Positions 6,451 through 13,516 of a stretch of 28,862 bases of DNA are shown piece by piece. Both the position numbers and the translations under genes were made by a program. Position 1 is the first letter of the stretch. Each line of letters starts with the position of its first letter. Under the pieces are notes generated by a model. That model was not told the DNA's origin, ran no database searches, and saw only the letters and a list, made by a program, of their open reading frames with translations. The stretch comes from a virus, in IMG/VR virus record IMGVR_UViG_3300031227_000289, positions 1 to 28,862 of that record; one strand, 5' to 3'.

Positions 6451-7522
6451 TAATTTTAAAATAGAAGTTCCAATTAAAATAACTGGAGACAAAGGAGGAA
6501 AGAAAGTAGGAGAAAGTATAGCAGAGCAAATAAAAAAATCATTGGGATCAATTGGAATTGGAAAAGGAAAACCAGAAGCAGGAGGTGCAGGAGGTGCAGG
6601 AGGATTTAGTGGAAAAGCAGGATTAAAATTTGCTGGAATTTTAGGGGCCATATTGGGAGTTTTGGATTCAATAAATTTTATATTAAAACCAATTTTAAGT
6701 TTATTTAAAGTAATTTTAATGTTGTTATTTTTACCTTTGATTCCGATTTTAAAACCAGTGATGCAAGGATTGGCAGCATTTATAAAATGGTTTGCACCGG
6801 TAATGAGAAACGCAGGGGTATTAATGGAAAAGATTCATAAAGAAATTGTAAATTTTATTACAGCTTTGGTATTAGGTGTGTCAGGAATTTTCAAAGGAGT
6901 GTTTGAGGCACTTGGAGCAGGATGGGATATGATTAAAAATGCTGGAAAATTTATTTGGGATAATATTTTAATGCCAGGATTTATGGTGTTGGAAGATTTA
7001 GGAGTTAAAATTTGGGAAGTAATTAAAGAATTGTTTATAAGTACAATAAGTGCGACAGAACACGTTTGGGAATATATTAAATCATTATTTGAAGGAATAA
7101 TTATGGTTGGGGTTGATCTTTGGGATTGGTTTAAATCATTATTTGAAGGGACAATCAACGTTGGAGTTGAGTTTTGGGATTGGTTTAAAGGATTATTTAA
7201 AGGAACGATTAGCGTCGCCTCAACAGTTTGGAATTGGTTTAAAGGATTATTTGGAGGATTTAAAAAATCAGATAATGATGAAAAATCAGATAATGATGAA
7301 AAATCAACAAGTGTTACAGATGCGATTATAACCCCTCAAGGAGTAGTTCATACGGATCCAAATGATTTTATAATTGCAACAAAGAATCCTGCTGGATTAG
7401 GAGGATCAGTCACAATTAATATAAATAATCCTATTGTAAGGCAAGATACAGATATTAAAAAAATAACAAATCAAGTAAGTCAAGCCCTACAAAGACAAAT
7501 GAGTGGGAGAATATCACAATGA
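6443..7522 (+). CDS. tape measure protein (short)
   Basis: 359 residues from the ATG at 6443 (MANNFKIEVPIKITG), which overlaps the end of the chaperone extension; the in-frame ATG at 6374 lies within that extension. A Gly/Ala-rich linker (48-60) is followed by hydrophobic segments at about 62-78 and 80-103 that could insert in the membrane, then amphipathic sequence. Residues 190-275 are 18-residue tandem repeats built on WxWFKxLF. Two copies of KSDNDE follow, then a C-terminal domain. Tape measure length sets tail length; 359 helical residues imply a tail of roughly 50 nm, short for a siphovirus. This is family knowledge plus arithmetic, not measurement. Confidence 0.8.
   Translation: MANNFKIEVPIKITGDKGGKKVGESIAEQIKKSLGSIGIGKGKPEAGGAGGAGGFSGKAGLKFAGILGAILGVLDSINFILKPILSLFKVILMLLFLPLIPILKPVMQGLAAFIKWFAPVMRNAGVLMEKIHKEIVNFITALVLGVSGIFKGVFEALGAGWDMIKNAGKFIWDNILMPGFMVLEDLGVKIWEVIKELFISTISATEHVWEYIKSLFEGIIMVGVDLWDWFKSLFEGTINVGVEFWDWFKGLFKGTISVASTVWNWFKGLFGGFKKSDNDEKSDNDEKSTSVTDAIITPQGVVHTDPNDFIIATKNPAGLGGSVTININNPIVRQDTDIKKITNQVSQALQRQMSGRISQ
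7010..7267 (+). repeat. 54-bp coding repeats in the tape measure gene
   Basis: Units begin at 7010, 7064, 7118, 7172 and a partial unit at 7226. Each encodes 18 residues (for example LWDWFKSLFEGTINVGVE and FWDWFKGLFKGTISVAST). Adding or losing a unit would change tail length in steps. The last three units are most alike, which suggests recent duplication. Confidence 0.85.
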
Positions 7523-7704
7523 CAAAAGAAATAATCAAACAATTAAAAGAATTAAATAAAACACTTAGTTCAGTTAGAACATTTACAATTGCAGAAGCAC
7601 AATTAATGAAAAGTTTATGTATAGAAATTCAAAAACAAGGTAGAGATATTCAAAAAATTAAATTAAAAATGGAGGAAGAAGATGACGCCAACGATCGGGA
7701 ATAA
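7519..7704 (+). CDS. small coiled-coil protein after tape measure
   Basis: 61 residues, mostly helix-forming with heptad-like spacing (IIKQLKELNKTLSSV, then IEIQKQGRDIQKIKLKMEEE). ATGA overlaps the tape measure stop and its 3' end overlaps the next gene, so all three are translationally coupled. The acidic C-terminus (EEEDDAND) is also rich in GGAGGAAG that serves the next start. Function unknown; a tail-tip assembly factor is possible from position. Confidence 0.6.
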   Translation: MTKEIIKQLKELNKTLSSVRTFTIAEAQLMKSLCIEIQKQGRDIQKIKLKMEEEDDANDRE

Positions 7705-8050
7705 GAGTTTAGGGGATGTTTCAAGCGAAAGTTCAACTAAGAGTTCAAATTTATTTAATCAACCAATTCCTTTTTCAGATAGTGATCAATCTTTGATTAT
7801 GGATTTAATGGGAACAGGAAGAACAATTACTGTGACTGGAGTAAAGACCGGGACAATTGCGCAATTAAGAACATTTGTCATAGATATAGAGGGTTTACAA
7901 AATGGAAGCCAAAGCAGTCTAACATTTGTAAGTAGTTGGACAAATGTGAATAAATCAGTTTTAATTCAAGATTTTACTCATGACAAAGCAAGTGGAGATG
8001 AAAATAAAGTAAATTATGTATTGACATTATTAGAGGGGACAGCTCTCTAA
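7682..8050 (+). CDS. probable distal tail/baseplate protein
   Basis: 122 residues with a Ser-rich, flexible N-terminus and a beta-rich core (GTGRTITVTGVKTGTI, LTFVSSWTNVNKSVLIQDF). GGAGGAAG at 7672-7679 is the ribosome site. Between tape measure and hub one expects distal tail or LysM-like baseplate proteins, and the length fits a small ring protein. I cannot name the family; assignment rests on position and beta content. Confidence 0.5.
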   Translation: MTPTIGNKSLGDVSSESSTKSSNLFNQPIPFSDSDQSLIMDLMGTGRTITVTGVKTGTIAQLRTFVIDIEGLQNGSQSSLTFVSSWTNVNKSVLIQDFTHDKASGDENKVNYVLTLLEGTAL

Positions 8051-8103
8051 TAAAGAAACTGCATTATAGCAAGTTTTTTAAATTAAATAAACCAAAAAAG
8101 AAT

Positions 8104-8211
8104 ATGAAAAAACACAAGAAAAAATTTGTAGGAAATCCATGGGCCCTTTTGTTATGGGTTTTTTTATTTTTTCCAGTAGCAATTTTTTATTATTTTTTTA
8201 ATTACGAATAA
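8104..8211 (+). CDS. 35-residue single-span membrane peptide
   Basis: The ATG at 8104 opens a frame of a basic N-terminus (MKKHKKKFVGNP) followed by one strongly hydrophobic helix (WALLLWVFLFFPVAIFYYFF) and a short tail. Its TAA overlaps the ATG of the hub gene, typical of coupled genes here. Similar tiny membrane proteins in tailed viruses act in lysis or superinfection exclusion; neither is shown. No clear ribosome site precedes it. Confidence 0.45.
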   Translation: MKKHKKKFVGNPWALLLWVFLFFPVAIFYYFFNYE

Positions 8212-10166
8212 TGAAAATGACTAAGGTAATCGTTAACTCGATTACAATTAAAGATACTGATGGAAGTCCTGATCCAAATAAATTAATTAGTTGGGATTAT
8301 GAAAAAGATGATGAGGCTATTTCTGAGGCAGAGTTAATTCTTCCAAGAAGTGTAAATGATTTGGTTGATTTAAATAATGGGCAAGTAGTTGAAATCTGGG
8401 CAGGATGGACTACCAGCACTGACAGAAGATATTTTTATGGATTTATAGACAATATAAAACCAGATGGAGCAATCTTAAAAATTATGTGTAAAAATGAGAT
8501 GGTGAATTTAGTTCGTAAGAAGGTAAATAAAATTTATGAATCTGGGATTGATGCAAGTGCAGGAGAAATAAGTGAGATTGTTGAAGATTTAATTGAAACA
8601 TACGGAAGTATGACAGCGACGGTTCAAGCCTCTGGAACAGAAGATGGAAAAAGAGTTGATCAATTTAAATGTATTAATACAGATATATTTGAAAGAGTGA
8701 TGACTTTAAAGAAGGCACTTGATTGGGATTTATATTATAATGATTCAGATAGGGTTGTTTATTTTGAACCACTTGGTTATAATGATTCTGGGAAAACTTT
8801 GACAGTTGGTACAGAAATAGTTGGAATGCCTGAATGGGAATTTGATGACACTTATATGATTAATGATTTAAGGATTGATGGTGCCACAACTCAAACAAAT
8901 ATTACTGAATCTGGAAAAATAGGAACAGATGCAGGTTATACTACTGCAAGTATTTTATTAACAAAAACCCCGGATATTGTTGAATTGTATATGGATGCAG
9001 CAACCCCTCCAACAACTCAAAAGATTGGAGGAAGTAAAGATTCCAGTACAGGCCATTTTTATTATGTTAACAAAGAAAATAAAAAGATTATGCCTACAAC
9101 TGGAACTACATTCACAACAAATCATTACGCGATTGTTAATTATGTTTGGAGTGCGCCAGCACCTATTCATATGATTAATCAAGATAGTATTGATACTTAT
9201 AGAATGGCACAGAAAGTTATTGAATTATCTGATGTGAGTTCAGTAGCAGATGCAGAGAGCCGGGCAGCAAGCATTCTTGCAAAAAGAAGTGTTCCATTTA
9301 TTATTGGAAAATTAAAAGTAAAGAGTGAAAATGCTAACATACCACTTAAAGGAGAAACAATAAAAATAGTTGATACAAGAACCCCTAAAGTGAATGCATT
9401 GACTTTGACTGGAGAATATGTTGTAAATAAAATAAAATATAAATTCCCAAGTGCCATAGAAGAATTAGAAGTTGGAGATAAAAATTGGAGATTAGCAGAC
9501 TGGCAGCAAACAACAGAAGAAAGAATCAAACGACTGGAAGAGCAATTTATAAGAAATCAAGATATTTTAATGGAGTTAATTGATATTCGAAATGTCCCTG
9601 CAGTAAGTATTGGTCCAAGATACAGGAAAGTATTTTATGAAAATTTGGCAAGTGATGGATTAATTTGGAATAATGTAGATTTTGGAACATGGAATTCTTT
9701 TAAATGGGCTGGTACTGCAACCATAGGATTTGTACTCGGACATTCAGTAGCAGGTGTCCTTGGAACATCATTATTAGGAAGTACCCTAAGTACAGAAACA
9801 GACCATTTTATACAACAATTTGAAAATTATTATACAGAAAATTTTATTGATTCTGACTTTGAAGATACAGATGGAACAGCCTCTTGGAGTACAACTGGAT
9901 CAGTCACATTCACGTCAGGACAAATTGCACAAAGTAAATCAATTGATTATAATAATGGGGAGATCACTACTGCTAAACTAACAAGCACAGAAGTTTCTGG
10001 GAGTTTTGATTATGAAATGACCGCAGACGGCACAAATTGGGAAAGTGTTACCTCTGGAACTGCTAAAACATTTTCAGATAATGGTACAGATCTCCGCTGG
10101 AGAGCAACTGAGAATGATACTTCAACTGGAGAAATAAGTAAAATAATAATCACAAGTTATCATTAA
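8211..10166 (+). CDS. baseplate hub / tail tip protein
   Basis: 651 residues. The first about 110 residues (NKLISWDYEKDDEAISEAEL, YFYGFIDNIKPDG) and the region round residues 320-400 (ADAESRAASILAKR, IPLKGETIKIVD) match the gp27/gpD-type hub fold. Residues about 430-460 form a coiled coil (TTEERIKRLEEQFI). The C-terminal about 150 residues are Thr/Ser/Gly-rich beta sequence ending in ADGTNWESVTSGTAKTFSD, a common carbohydrate- or receptor-binding style module. It would close the tube and carry the tip fibres that follow. No lysozyme or protease motif is visible. Confidence 0.65.
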   Translation: MKMTKVIVNSITIKDTDGSPDPNKLISWDYEKDDEAISEAELILPRSVNDLVDLNNGQVVEIWAGWTTSTDRRYFYGFIDNIKPDGAILKIMCKNEMVNLVRKKVNKIYESGIDASAGEISEIVEDLIETYGSMTATVQASGTEDGKRVDQFKCINTDIFERVMTLKKALDWDLYYNDSDRVVYFEPLGYNDSGKTLTVGTEIVGMPEWEFDDTYMINDLRIDGATTQTNITESGKIGTDAGYTTASILLTKTPDIVELYMDAATPPTTQKIGGSKDSSTGHFYYVNKENKKIMPTTGTTFTTNHYAIVNYVWSAPAPIHMINQDSIDTYRMAQKVIELSDVSSVADAESRAASILAKRSVPFIIGKLKVKSENANIPLKGETIKIVDTRTPKVNALTLTGEYVVNKIKYKFPSAIEELEVGDKNWRLADWQQTTEERIKRLEEQFIRNQDILMELIDIRNVPAVSIGPRYRKVFYENLASDGLIWNNVDFGTWNSFKWAGTATIGFVLGHSVAGVLGTSLLGSTLSTETDHFIQQFENYYTENFIDSDFEDTDGTASWSTTGSVTFTSGQIAQSKSIDYNNGEITTAKLTSTEVSGSFDYEMTADGTNWESVTSGTAKTFSDNGTDLRWRATENDTSTGEISKIIITSYH

Positions 10167-10168
10167 TA

Positions 10169-10183
10169 ACAATATTTAAATAA
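10169..10183 (+). promoter_or_regulatory. late-type promoter AACAATATTTAAATA
   Basis: TTTAAATA at 10176-10183 lies about 25 nt upstream of the ATG at 10204 and is preceded by AACAAT. Transcription should begin at or next to that ATG, giving a leaderless mRNA for the tip genes. No ribosome binding site is seen in the gap, which agrees. Confidence 0.75.
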
Positions 10184-10203
10184 TATGAAAAATATAATAT
10201 AAC

Positions 10204-10602
10204 ATGGGAACTGGGAATATAATCACAAACAATGGATTGAAAATTGCTACAAATAGAATTTTTAAAGCAACACCAGATTATTTGGCACCAAGCACATTCA
10301 AAATTGGTACCGGAACAACAACCCCTGCAGTAGGAGATACTGACGTGGAAACAGGAGTGAATATAAATGGGGGAACAACAAAAGTATTCGTAACAAATTA
10401 TCCAACAATTGATGAAGCAAATAATCAAGTCACAATTAGATGTTTAATAAACACTGTAGAAGCAAATTCAAATAGTTTGACAGAATTCGGATTATTTAAT
10501 GCAGATGGGAGTGCTTTAATGTTCAGTCATGCCGTTCATACCCCAATAAGTAAAACAACGTCGATAAAAGTAACTTATGTCGAAAAGAATATAATATCAT
10601 AA
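10204..10602 (+). CDS. tail tip / fibre protein
   Basis: 132 residues, beta-rich (NNGLKIATNRIFKA, STFKIGTGTTTPAVGDTDVE, LTEFGLFNADGSALMFSH). The pattern of an ordered opening then 'EFGLFNADG...' is common in small phage fibre or baseplate-attachment proteins. It is the first gene after its own promoter, probably leaderless, and its TAA overlaps the ATG of the collar-domain gene. It probably forms part of the host-binding tip. Confidence 0.5.
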   Translation: MGTGNIITNNGLKIATNRIFKATPDYLAPSTFKIGTGTTTPAVGDTDVETGVNINGGTTKVFVTNYPTIDEANNQVTIRCLINTVEANSNSLTEFGLFNADGSALMFSHAVHTPISKTTSIKVTYVEKNIIS

Positions 10603-11063
10603 TGACATTTTCAAAAACAAATACTTTCACTAATGGAACACTTGCAAATGCTGATGAAGTTAATGCGAATTATGATGAGATAGCAACAGAATTAAATGCA
10701 ACTACTAAAACAGGAACAATGTGGAATTTATTTGCCCCTGTTGGTTCGGTATTCGCATGGTTAAAAACTTATACAAATACACCAGCATTACCAACTGGTT
10801 GGGTTGAATGTGATGGTTCAGTTTTAAGTGATGCAGATTCTGTTTATAATGGACAAACACTTCCAGATTTGAATGGAGGAGAATTTTTAAAAGGAAATAC
10901 TACAAGTGGGGGAACAGGAGGAAGCACAACATCGTCAGTAACTAATAATATGGATTTTGAGGGCGCAACTCCAAGTGGTGCAGGTAGTGAAACAGTAGGC
11001 GCTCAAAGTTTTGCAATAGTACCTACATATTATGATGTAGTGTGGATTATGAGGATAAAATAA
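10602..11063 (+). CDS. tail fibre protein with phage tail collar domain
   Basis: 153 residues. Residues 45-120 contain the tail collar signature: PVGSVFAWLKTY, LPTGWVECDGSVLS, QTLPDLNGGEFLKG, followed by a Gly/Ser/Thr-rich segment. Collar domains form the trimeric ends of short fibres in many tailed viruses. The N-terminal part (NGTLANADEVNANYDEI) is a typical attachment region. It lies in a run of three tip genes. This is one of the safer fibre assignments here. Confidence 0.75.
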   Translation: MTFSKTNTFTNGTLANADEVNANYDEIATELNATTKTGTMWNLFAPVGSVFAWLKTYTNTPALPTGWVECDGSVLSDADSVYNGQTLPDLNGGEFLKGNTTSGGTGGSTTSSVTNNMDFEGATPSGAGSETVGAQSFAIVPTYYDVVWIMRIK

Positions 11064-11081
11064 AATGGAGAATAATAAATA

Positions 11082-11576
11082 ATGGCAGAGAATAATTATG
11101 CAGGGGAACTTTTAACAATGGAAAGTTTTACTGATCAGACCACTGATGGGTCAGGAGACATTACGGTAGTTTTACAAAATACTCCAGCAGCAGATGAGGC
11201 AATTATGGTTAATCTACAAGGAGTAGCTGGTGCCTTTGCACAATTTAAAGAAAGAACAACAACAAGTGTTACATTTACAGTATTCCAAAAATATGATAAA
11301 ATTAGTTCTGGAGATTCTGTAACAGATTTGCCAGCAAGTGTTACTGCAGTTAATACAGCAGGAGGACCAGTAATTGCTTCTACTGCCTATGGTCATTCAG
11401 CAGCAAGTGTTGGTGTTGGTTCGGGAAATGAATATAATATGGGTGCAGCTACAAGCCACGCACATAATACAACAATCAACAAGATTTCAGACCATAGTCA
11501 TACTACTACAGAAACAGCACTTAATACTTTAAATTCTACAGGTAGTATAACGTTAGTTGTAACATATGCATTTTAA
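11082..11576 (+). CDS. probable receptor-binding tail fibre tip protein
   Basis: 164 residues, low in charge and rich in Thr, Ser and Ala. The central part (GDITVVLQNTPAADEAIMV, TSVTFTVFQKYDKISSG) is a beta sandwich-like stretch. The C-terminus is His-rich (ATSHAHNTTINKISDHSHTT), a pattern seen at metal-binding fibre tips. It follows the collar-domain gene and probably assembles with it. Overall fold is inferred from composition and position. Confidence 0.5.
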   Translation: MAENNYAGELLTMESFTDQTTDGSGDITVVLQNTPAADEAIMVNLQGVAGAFAQFKERTTTSVTFTVFQKYDKISSGDSVTDLPASVTAVNTAGGPVIASTAYGHSAASVGVGSGNEYNMGAATSHAHNTTINKISDHSHTTTETALNTLNSTGSITLVVTYAF

Positions 11577-11638
11577 GAAAATAATGGAAAAAAATAAATA
11601 TAACTTTTTAGAATTAAATAAAATTCAGGAGGTGAAAA

Positions 11639-11851
11639 ATGGAAAAAACATCAAGTCCAAGTAAGAGTATAGATCTTAAAGGCATGAAGAAAGTTGGAAA
11701 AGGTGCATTGATTGCAGGAGGAGCAGTTGTATTAACATATCTTTTAGAGAACATGGGTTCAATAGATTTTGGACAGTACACTGCTTTGACAGTAGGGATT
11801 GCATCTATTTTGATAAACTTCGGAAGAAAATATCTATTATCTTATGAGTAG
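11639..11851 (+). CDS. holin-like two-helix membrane protein
   Basis: 70 residues with two hydrophobic segments, about 24-42 (GALIAGGAVVLTYLLENM) and 46-64 (QYTALTVGIASILINFG), a short loop, and basic residues at both ends. AGGAGGTG at about 11628-11635 gives a strong ribosome site. Size, topology and place right after the tip genes fit a holin, a pore protein that triggers lysis; no endolysin gene was recognised beside it, so this is tentative. Its end overlaps the next start by 8 bases. Confidence 0.5.
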   Translation: MEKTSSPSKSIDLKGMKKVGKGALIAGGAVVLTYLLENMGSIDFGQYTALTVGIASILINFGRKYLLSYE

Positions 11852-12041
11852 AAAAAGGGGAAAATTAGAAACAAAAGTAAAAAAGTTCAGGCCCTTAAAA
11901 GATGATCAAGGTTATTACATTCCTTTTTGTAATTATCATTTTCATCCAGGGATTAGTATGAACTCGGAAATTTGTGAAAGAAGAAAATGTACTCATTTTT
12001 ATAAATTATATATTCCAAAAGCTAAAGAACGACGGGGTTAA
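11844..12041 (+). CDS. small Cys/His protein, probably zinc-binding
   Basis: 65 residues with a cluster of possible metal ligands: CNYHFHPG at about 30-37, then CERRKCTHF at about 46-54. The ends are basic. Spacing resembles small zinc-binding proteins that occur in archaeal genomes. It overlaps the holin-like gene and closes the left gene block. Function is unknown; a nucleic-acid or assembly role is possible. Confidence 0.55.
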   Translation: MSRKRGKLETKVKKFRPLKDDQGYYIPFCNYHFHPGISMNSEICERRKCTHFYKLYIPKAKERRG

Positions 12042-12245
12042 GCCTTAAATTTTAAAAGTCGGCGCCCGCCTTCTTCCCTAATGTTGTAACTAAATAATGG
12101 TTTAAAAAGATTGTTACTTAATCAAAACAAGTTAAATATATCTATATCTATTCCAAAAAACCCATGTGTAGAACTAAATTTGGGCACGCAACAATGTTTA
12201 AAAAGGTATTCAACTTAATTAATTTAACTAAATATGGAGGTAATA
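12042..12245 (+). promoter_or_regulatory. intergenic region with two similar promoters
   Basis: This gap of about 200 bases has no gene. It contains a GC-rich knot (GTCGGCGCCCGCC near 12059), a first TATA-like GGTTTAAAAAG near 12101, a GTAAC/GTTAC inverted repeat around it, and AACAATGTTTAAAAA at 12190-12204. The two TATA regions look duplicated (TTTAAAAAG followed by a similar CTTAAT spacer). The second predicts a start near 12226, just before GGAGGT at 12236. Confidence 0.65.
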
Positions 12246-12866
12246 ATGGAAAATAATACAAGTTTATTAGTTACTTTGATGATTGTTCTTGCAGCATTAA
12301 ATTTGATTGGCTGGGCAATGCTACCTGAAGCAATTGATGAACAAAAGATTTCTCAAGATATTACCGCCCAAGTTAATGCAGAGATTGCCAAGATTCCACT
12401 TGGACCTACAGCAGCAGAAGTTGCAGCTTTAGTGCCAAAAGTTGAAGTTCCTGAATGGGAAGCACCTGTTATCCCAGAATTTAAAGGGGAAAACATGGTA
12501 GAGGATTTATGGGAAGATCTGTATGATACAGAAATCGAAGAACTTGAAGCTGAAGCTTACGACGTCGCAGTGATTGAGCTCGAAGATCATAACTATGAAC
12601 TTTTAACTGAATGGTTAGAAGCGAACGTAGAAGGATTTGATGAGTTAGAAGATGCAGATGTTGAAGATTATGAAATAAACATAATTGAGCTAGGCCTTGA
12701 AGATGATGAGGATAAGATTGCAGAAGTTGTATTTGAACTTGAAGTTGAATATACACTCTTGGAAGGAGTTGTACAAGATTACAAGAAACAAATTTTAGTA
12801 ACTGCAACCGTGAACTTCGATGAGGGCAATTATACCGATGAAGATGTAGAGCTAGTCTTTGCATAA
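12246..12866 (+). CDS. membrane-anchored, strongly acidic protein
   Basis: 206 residues from the ATG at 12246, which has GGAGGT at 12236-12241; the ATG at 12234 overlaps that site. One hydrophobic helix (SLLVTLMIVLAALNLIGWAM) near the start anchors the protein or is a signal peptide. The remainder is extremely rich in Glu and Asp (EDLWEDLYDTEIEELEAEAY, then LEDADVEDYEINIIEL), ending in beta-like repeats (YTLLEGVV, ILVTATVNF). It stands alone, with a late-type promoter before it and a T-rich terminator after it. An exposed role in egress or at the cell surface is inference; I know no family. Confidence 0.7.
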   Translation: MENNTSLLVTLMIVLAALNLIGWAMLPEAIDEQKISQDITAQVNAEIAKIPLGPTAAEVAALVPKVEVPEWEAPVIPEFKGENMVEDLWEDLYDTEIEELEAEAYDVAVIELEDHNYELLTEWLEANVEGFDELEDADVEDYEINIIELGLEDDEDKIAEVVFELEVEYTLLEGVVQDYKKQILVTATVNFDEGNYTDEDVELVFA

Positions 12867-12868
12867 TT

Positions 12869-12907
12869 CATCTAATTTCTTTTTATTTTTTTTATTTTTT
12901 TATTTTT
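12869..12907 (+). terminator. oligo-T terminator
   Basis: Runs of T with isolated A (ATTTTTTTTATTTTTTTATT-like) follow the acidic-protein gene. Archaeal RNA polymerase stops on oligo-T without needing a hairpin. It separates this gene from the tRNA-like gene downstream. Confidence 0.65.
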
Positions 12908-12977
12908 GGCCGATAGTTAAGTGGCATAACACCTGTTTTGCAAGCAGGAATCTTGGGTTCGATTCTCCATGAGTCCA
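12907..12977 (+). tRNA. tRNA-Ala-like gene (anticodon TGC) with poor acceptor stem
   Basis: D arm GTTA/TAAC (12916-12919 with loop AGTGGCA holding A14, G18, G19, A21), anticodon arm CCTGT-TTTGCAA-GCAGG with anticodon TGC, and T loop TTCGATT all fit a tRNA. The T stem has one T-C mismatch. The acceptor strands TGGCCGA and TGAGTCC pair at only four of seven positions, including a G3-T70 wobble, the usual alanine identity mark. No CCA in the normal place. It may be a decaying or edited tRNA, or a tRNA-like RNA. The 3' strand can instead pair with GACTC at 12984. Confidence 0.5.
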
Positions 12978-13004
12978 CTTTAAGACTCCTCTATTTCTAG
13001 TGGA
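12971..13004 (+). repeat. competing inverted repeats after the tRNA-like gene
   Basis: GAGTC (12971-12975) pairs with GACTC (12984-12988), and TCCACT (12974-12979) pairs with AGTGGA (12999-13004). Both use the tRNA-like acceptor 3' strand, so the two folds exclude one another and the cloverleaf end. Confidence 0.5.
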
Positions 13005-13005
13005 A

Positions 13006-13015
13006 ATTATATAAT
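13006..13015 (+). promoter_or_regulatory. TATA box ATTATATAAT before a small RNA
   Basis: An ATTATATAAT element predicts transcription from about 13035. ATCCAT/ATGGAT inverted arms lie between box and start (13014-13034) and could be an operator. No coding frame follows. Confidence 0.45.
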
Positions 13016-13034
13016 CCATAAGTTAATAAATGGA

Positions 13035-13127
13035 TAATTCTTTAATATTAAAAGAAAGAGGGGCTTATGTGTTTAATTCGCACACGGAGGTCTGTAATTT
13101 CTGAAGTCTCTCTTTCTCTATTTTTTA
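13035..13127 (+). ncRNA. candidate small structured RNA
   Basis: No reading frame, but 13054-13066 (GAAAGAGGGGCTT) and 13104-13116 (AAGTCTCTCTTTC) form a 13-bp stem with two G-U pairs. Inside is a TGTG/CACA hairpin (13068-13084, loop TTTAATTCG). A T-run (13121-13126) follows the outer stem at the right place for termination. With the TATA box at 13006 this looks like a complete transcription unit of about 90 nt. I do not match it to a known RNA class. Confidence 0.5.
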
Positions 13128-13133
13128 GAAAGA

Positions 13134-13143
13134 TTTATAAATT
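13134..13143 (+). promoter_or_regulatory. TATA box TTTATAAATT before a long non-coding region
   Basis: Predicts a start near 13162. A second TATA-like TTTATAATTA at 13151-13160 could shift the start to near 13180. No gene begins within 350 bases, so the transcript begins as non-coding RNA. Confidence 0.5.
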
Positions 13144-13161
13144 AGTTTTATTTATAATTAT

Positions 13162-13490
13162 TACAGGCCTATGTCCGAAGTGCTAATATGCGAAGGATAT
13201 GCGAATTAAAATGAGGATGAGCTGGTCCCTCCGGATGCTAAAGAATTAAAGGAATATCTTAATTAATGAAAAAGTCTGATTGTTTGGGTCTAACTGACTA
13301 CGCAAGGGGCTAATAATTAAGCATTCGTTATTTGGTTGTTCGAACTGAAAATTCCCCTCTCAAGAGGAAAGAATAATGTTTGGCTCTTTATATTTTTTTT
13401 TGGAGAAAGAGAGCAACCATACGAACCTAACGGTTAGTTGGTAATGCGTTGCTTAGCTTGTTTTTAAGCTACTACCTTGTTTTGCCTTTA
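13162..13490 (+). ncRNA. candidate long structured non-coding RNA, about 330 nt
   Basis: No supported gene lies here, yet there is a promoter and a string of stable hairpins: CCTC-TCAA-GAGG (13356-13367), GCTC/GAGC with a T-rich loop (13383-13414), AACC-TAAC-GGTT (13424-13435) and TAGCTT-GTTTTT-AAGCTA (13454-13471). ATATGCGAA occurs twice in tandem at about 13187-13206, and GTTCGAAC is palindromic near 13338. It is richer in G and C than coding neighbours. It may be a long viral RNA, a 5' leader of the winged-helix gene, or an origin. It does not show recognisable RNase P, SRP or intron cores. Confidence 0.4.
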
Positions 13491-13516
13491 AGAAATAATT
13501 GAAAGGGGGGAGAAAA

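Noticed and set aside
7268-7303. Two direct copies of an 18-base unit (KSDNDE) as a possible CRISPR or regulatory repeat
   Set aside because: They are in frame inside the tape measure gene and follow its protein repeats; no array exists in the window.
11584-11664. 26-codon frame before the holin-like gene
   Set aside because: It runs over the strong ribosome site of the next gene and has no ribosome site itself.
12481-12864. 127-codon minus-strand frame opposite the acidic protein
   Set aside because: A by-product of GAA/GAT-rich coding on the + strand; Leu/His/Gln-rich product with no domain.
13162-13490. Group I intron, RNase P RNA or SRP RNA
   Set aside because: A GACTAC near 13295 recalls an intron R element, but no matching P7 partner or split gene is seen, and the conserved cores of RNase P and SRP RNA are absent.
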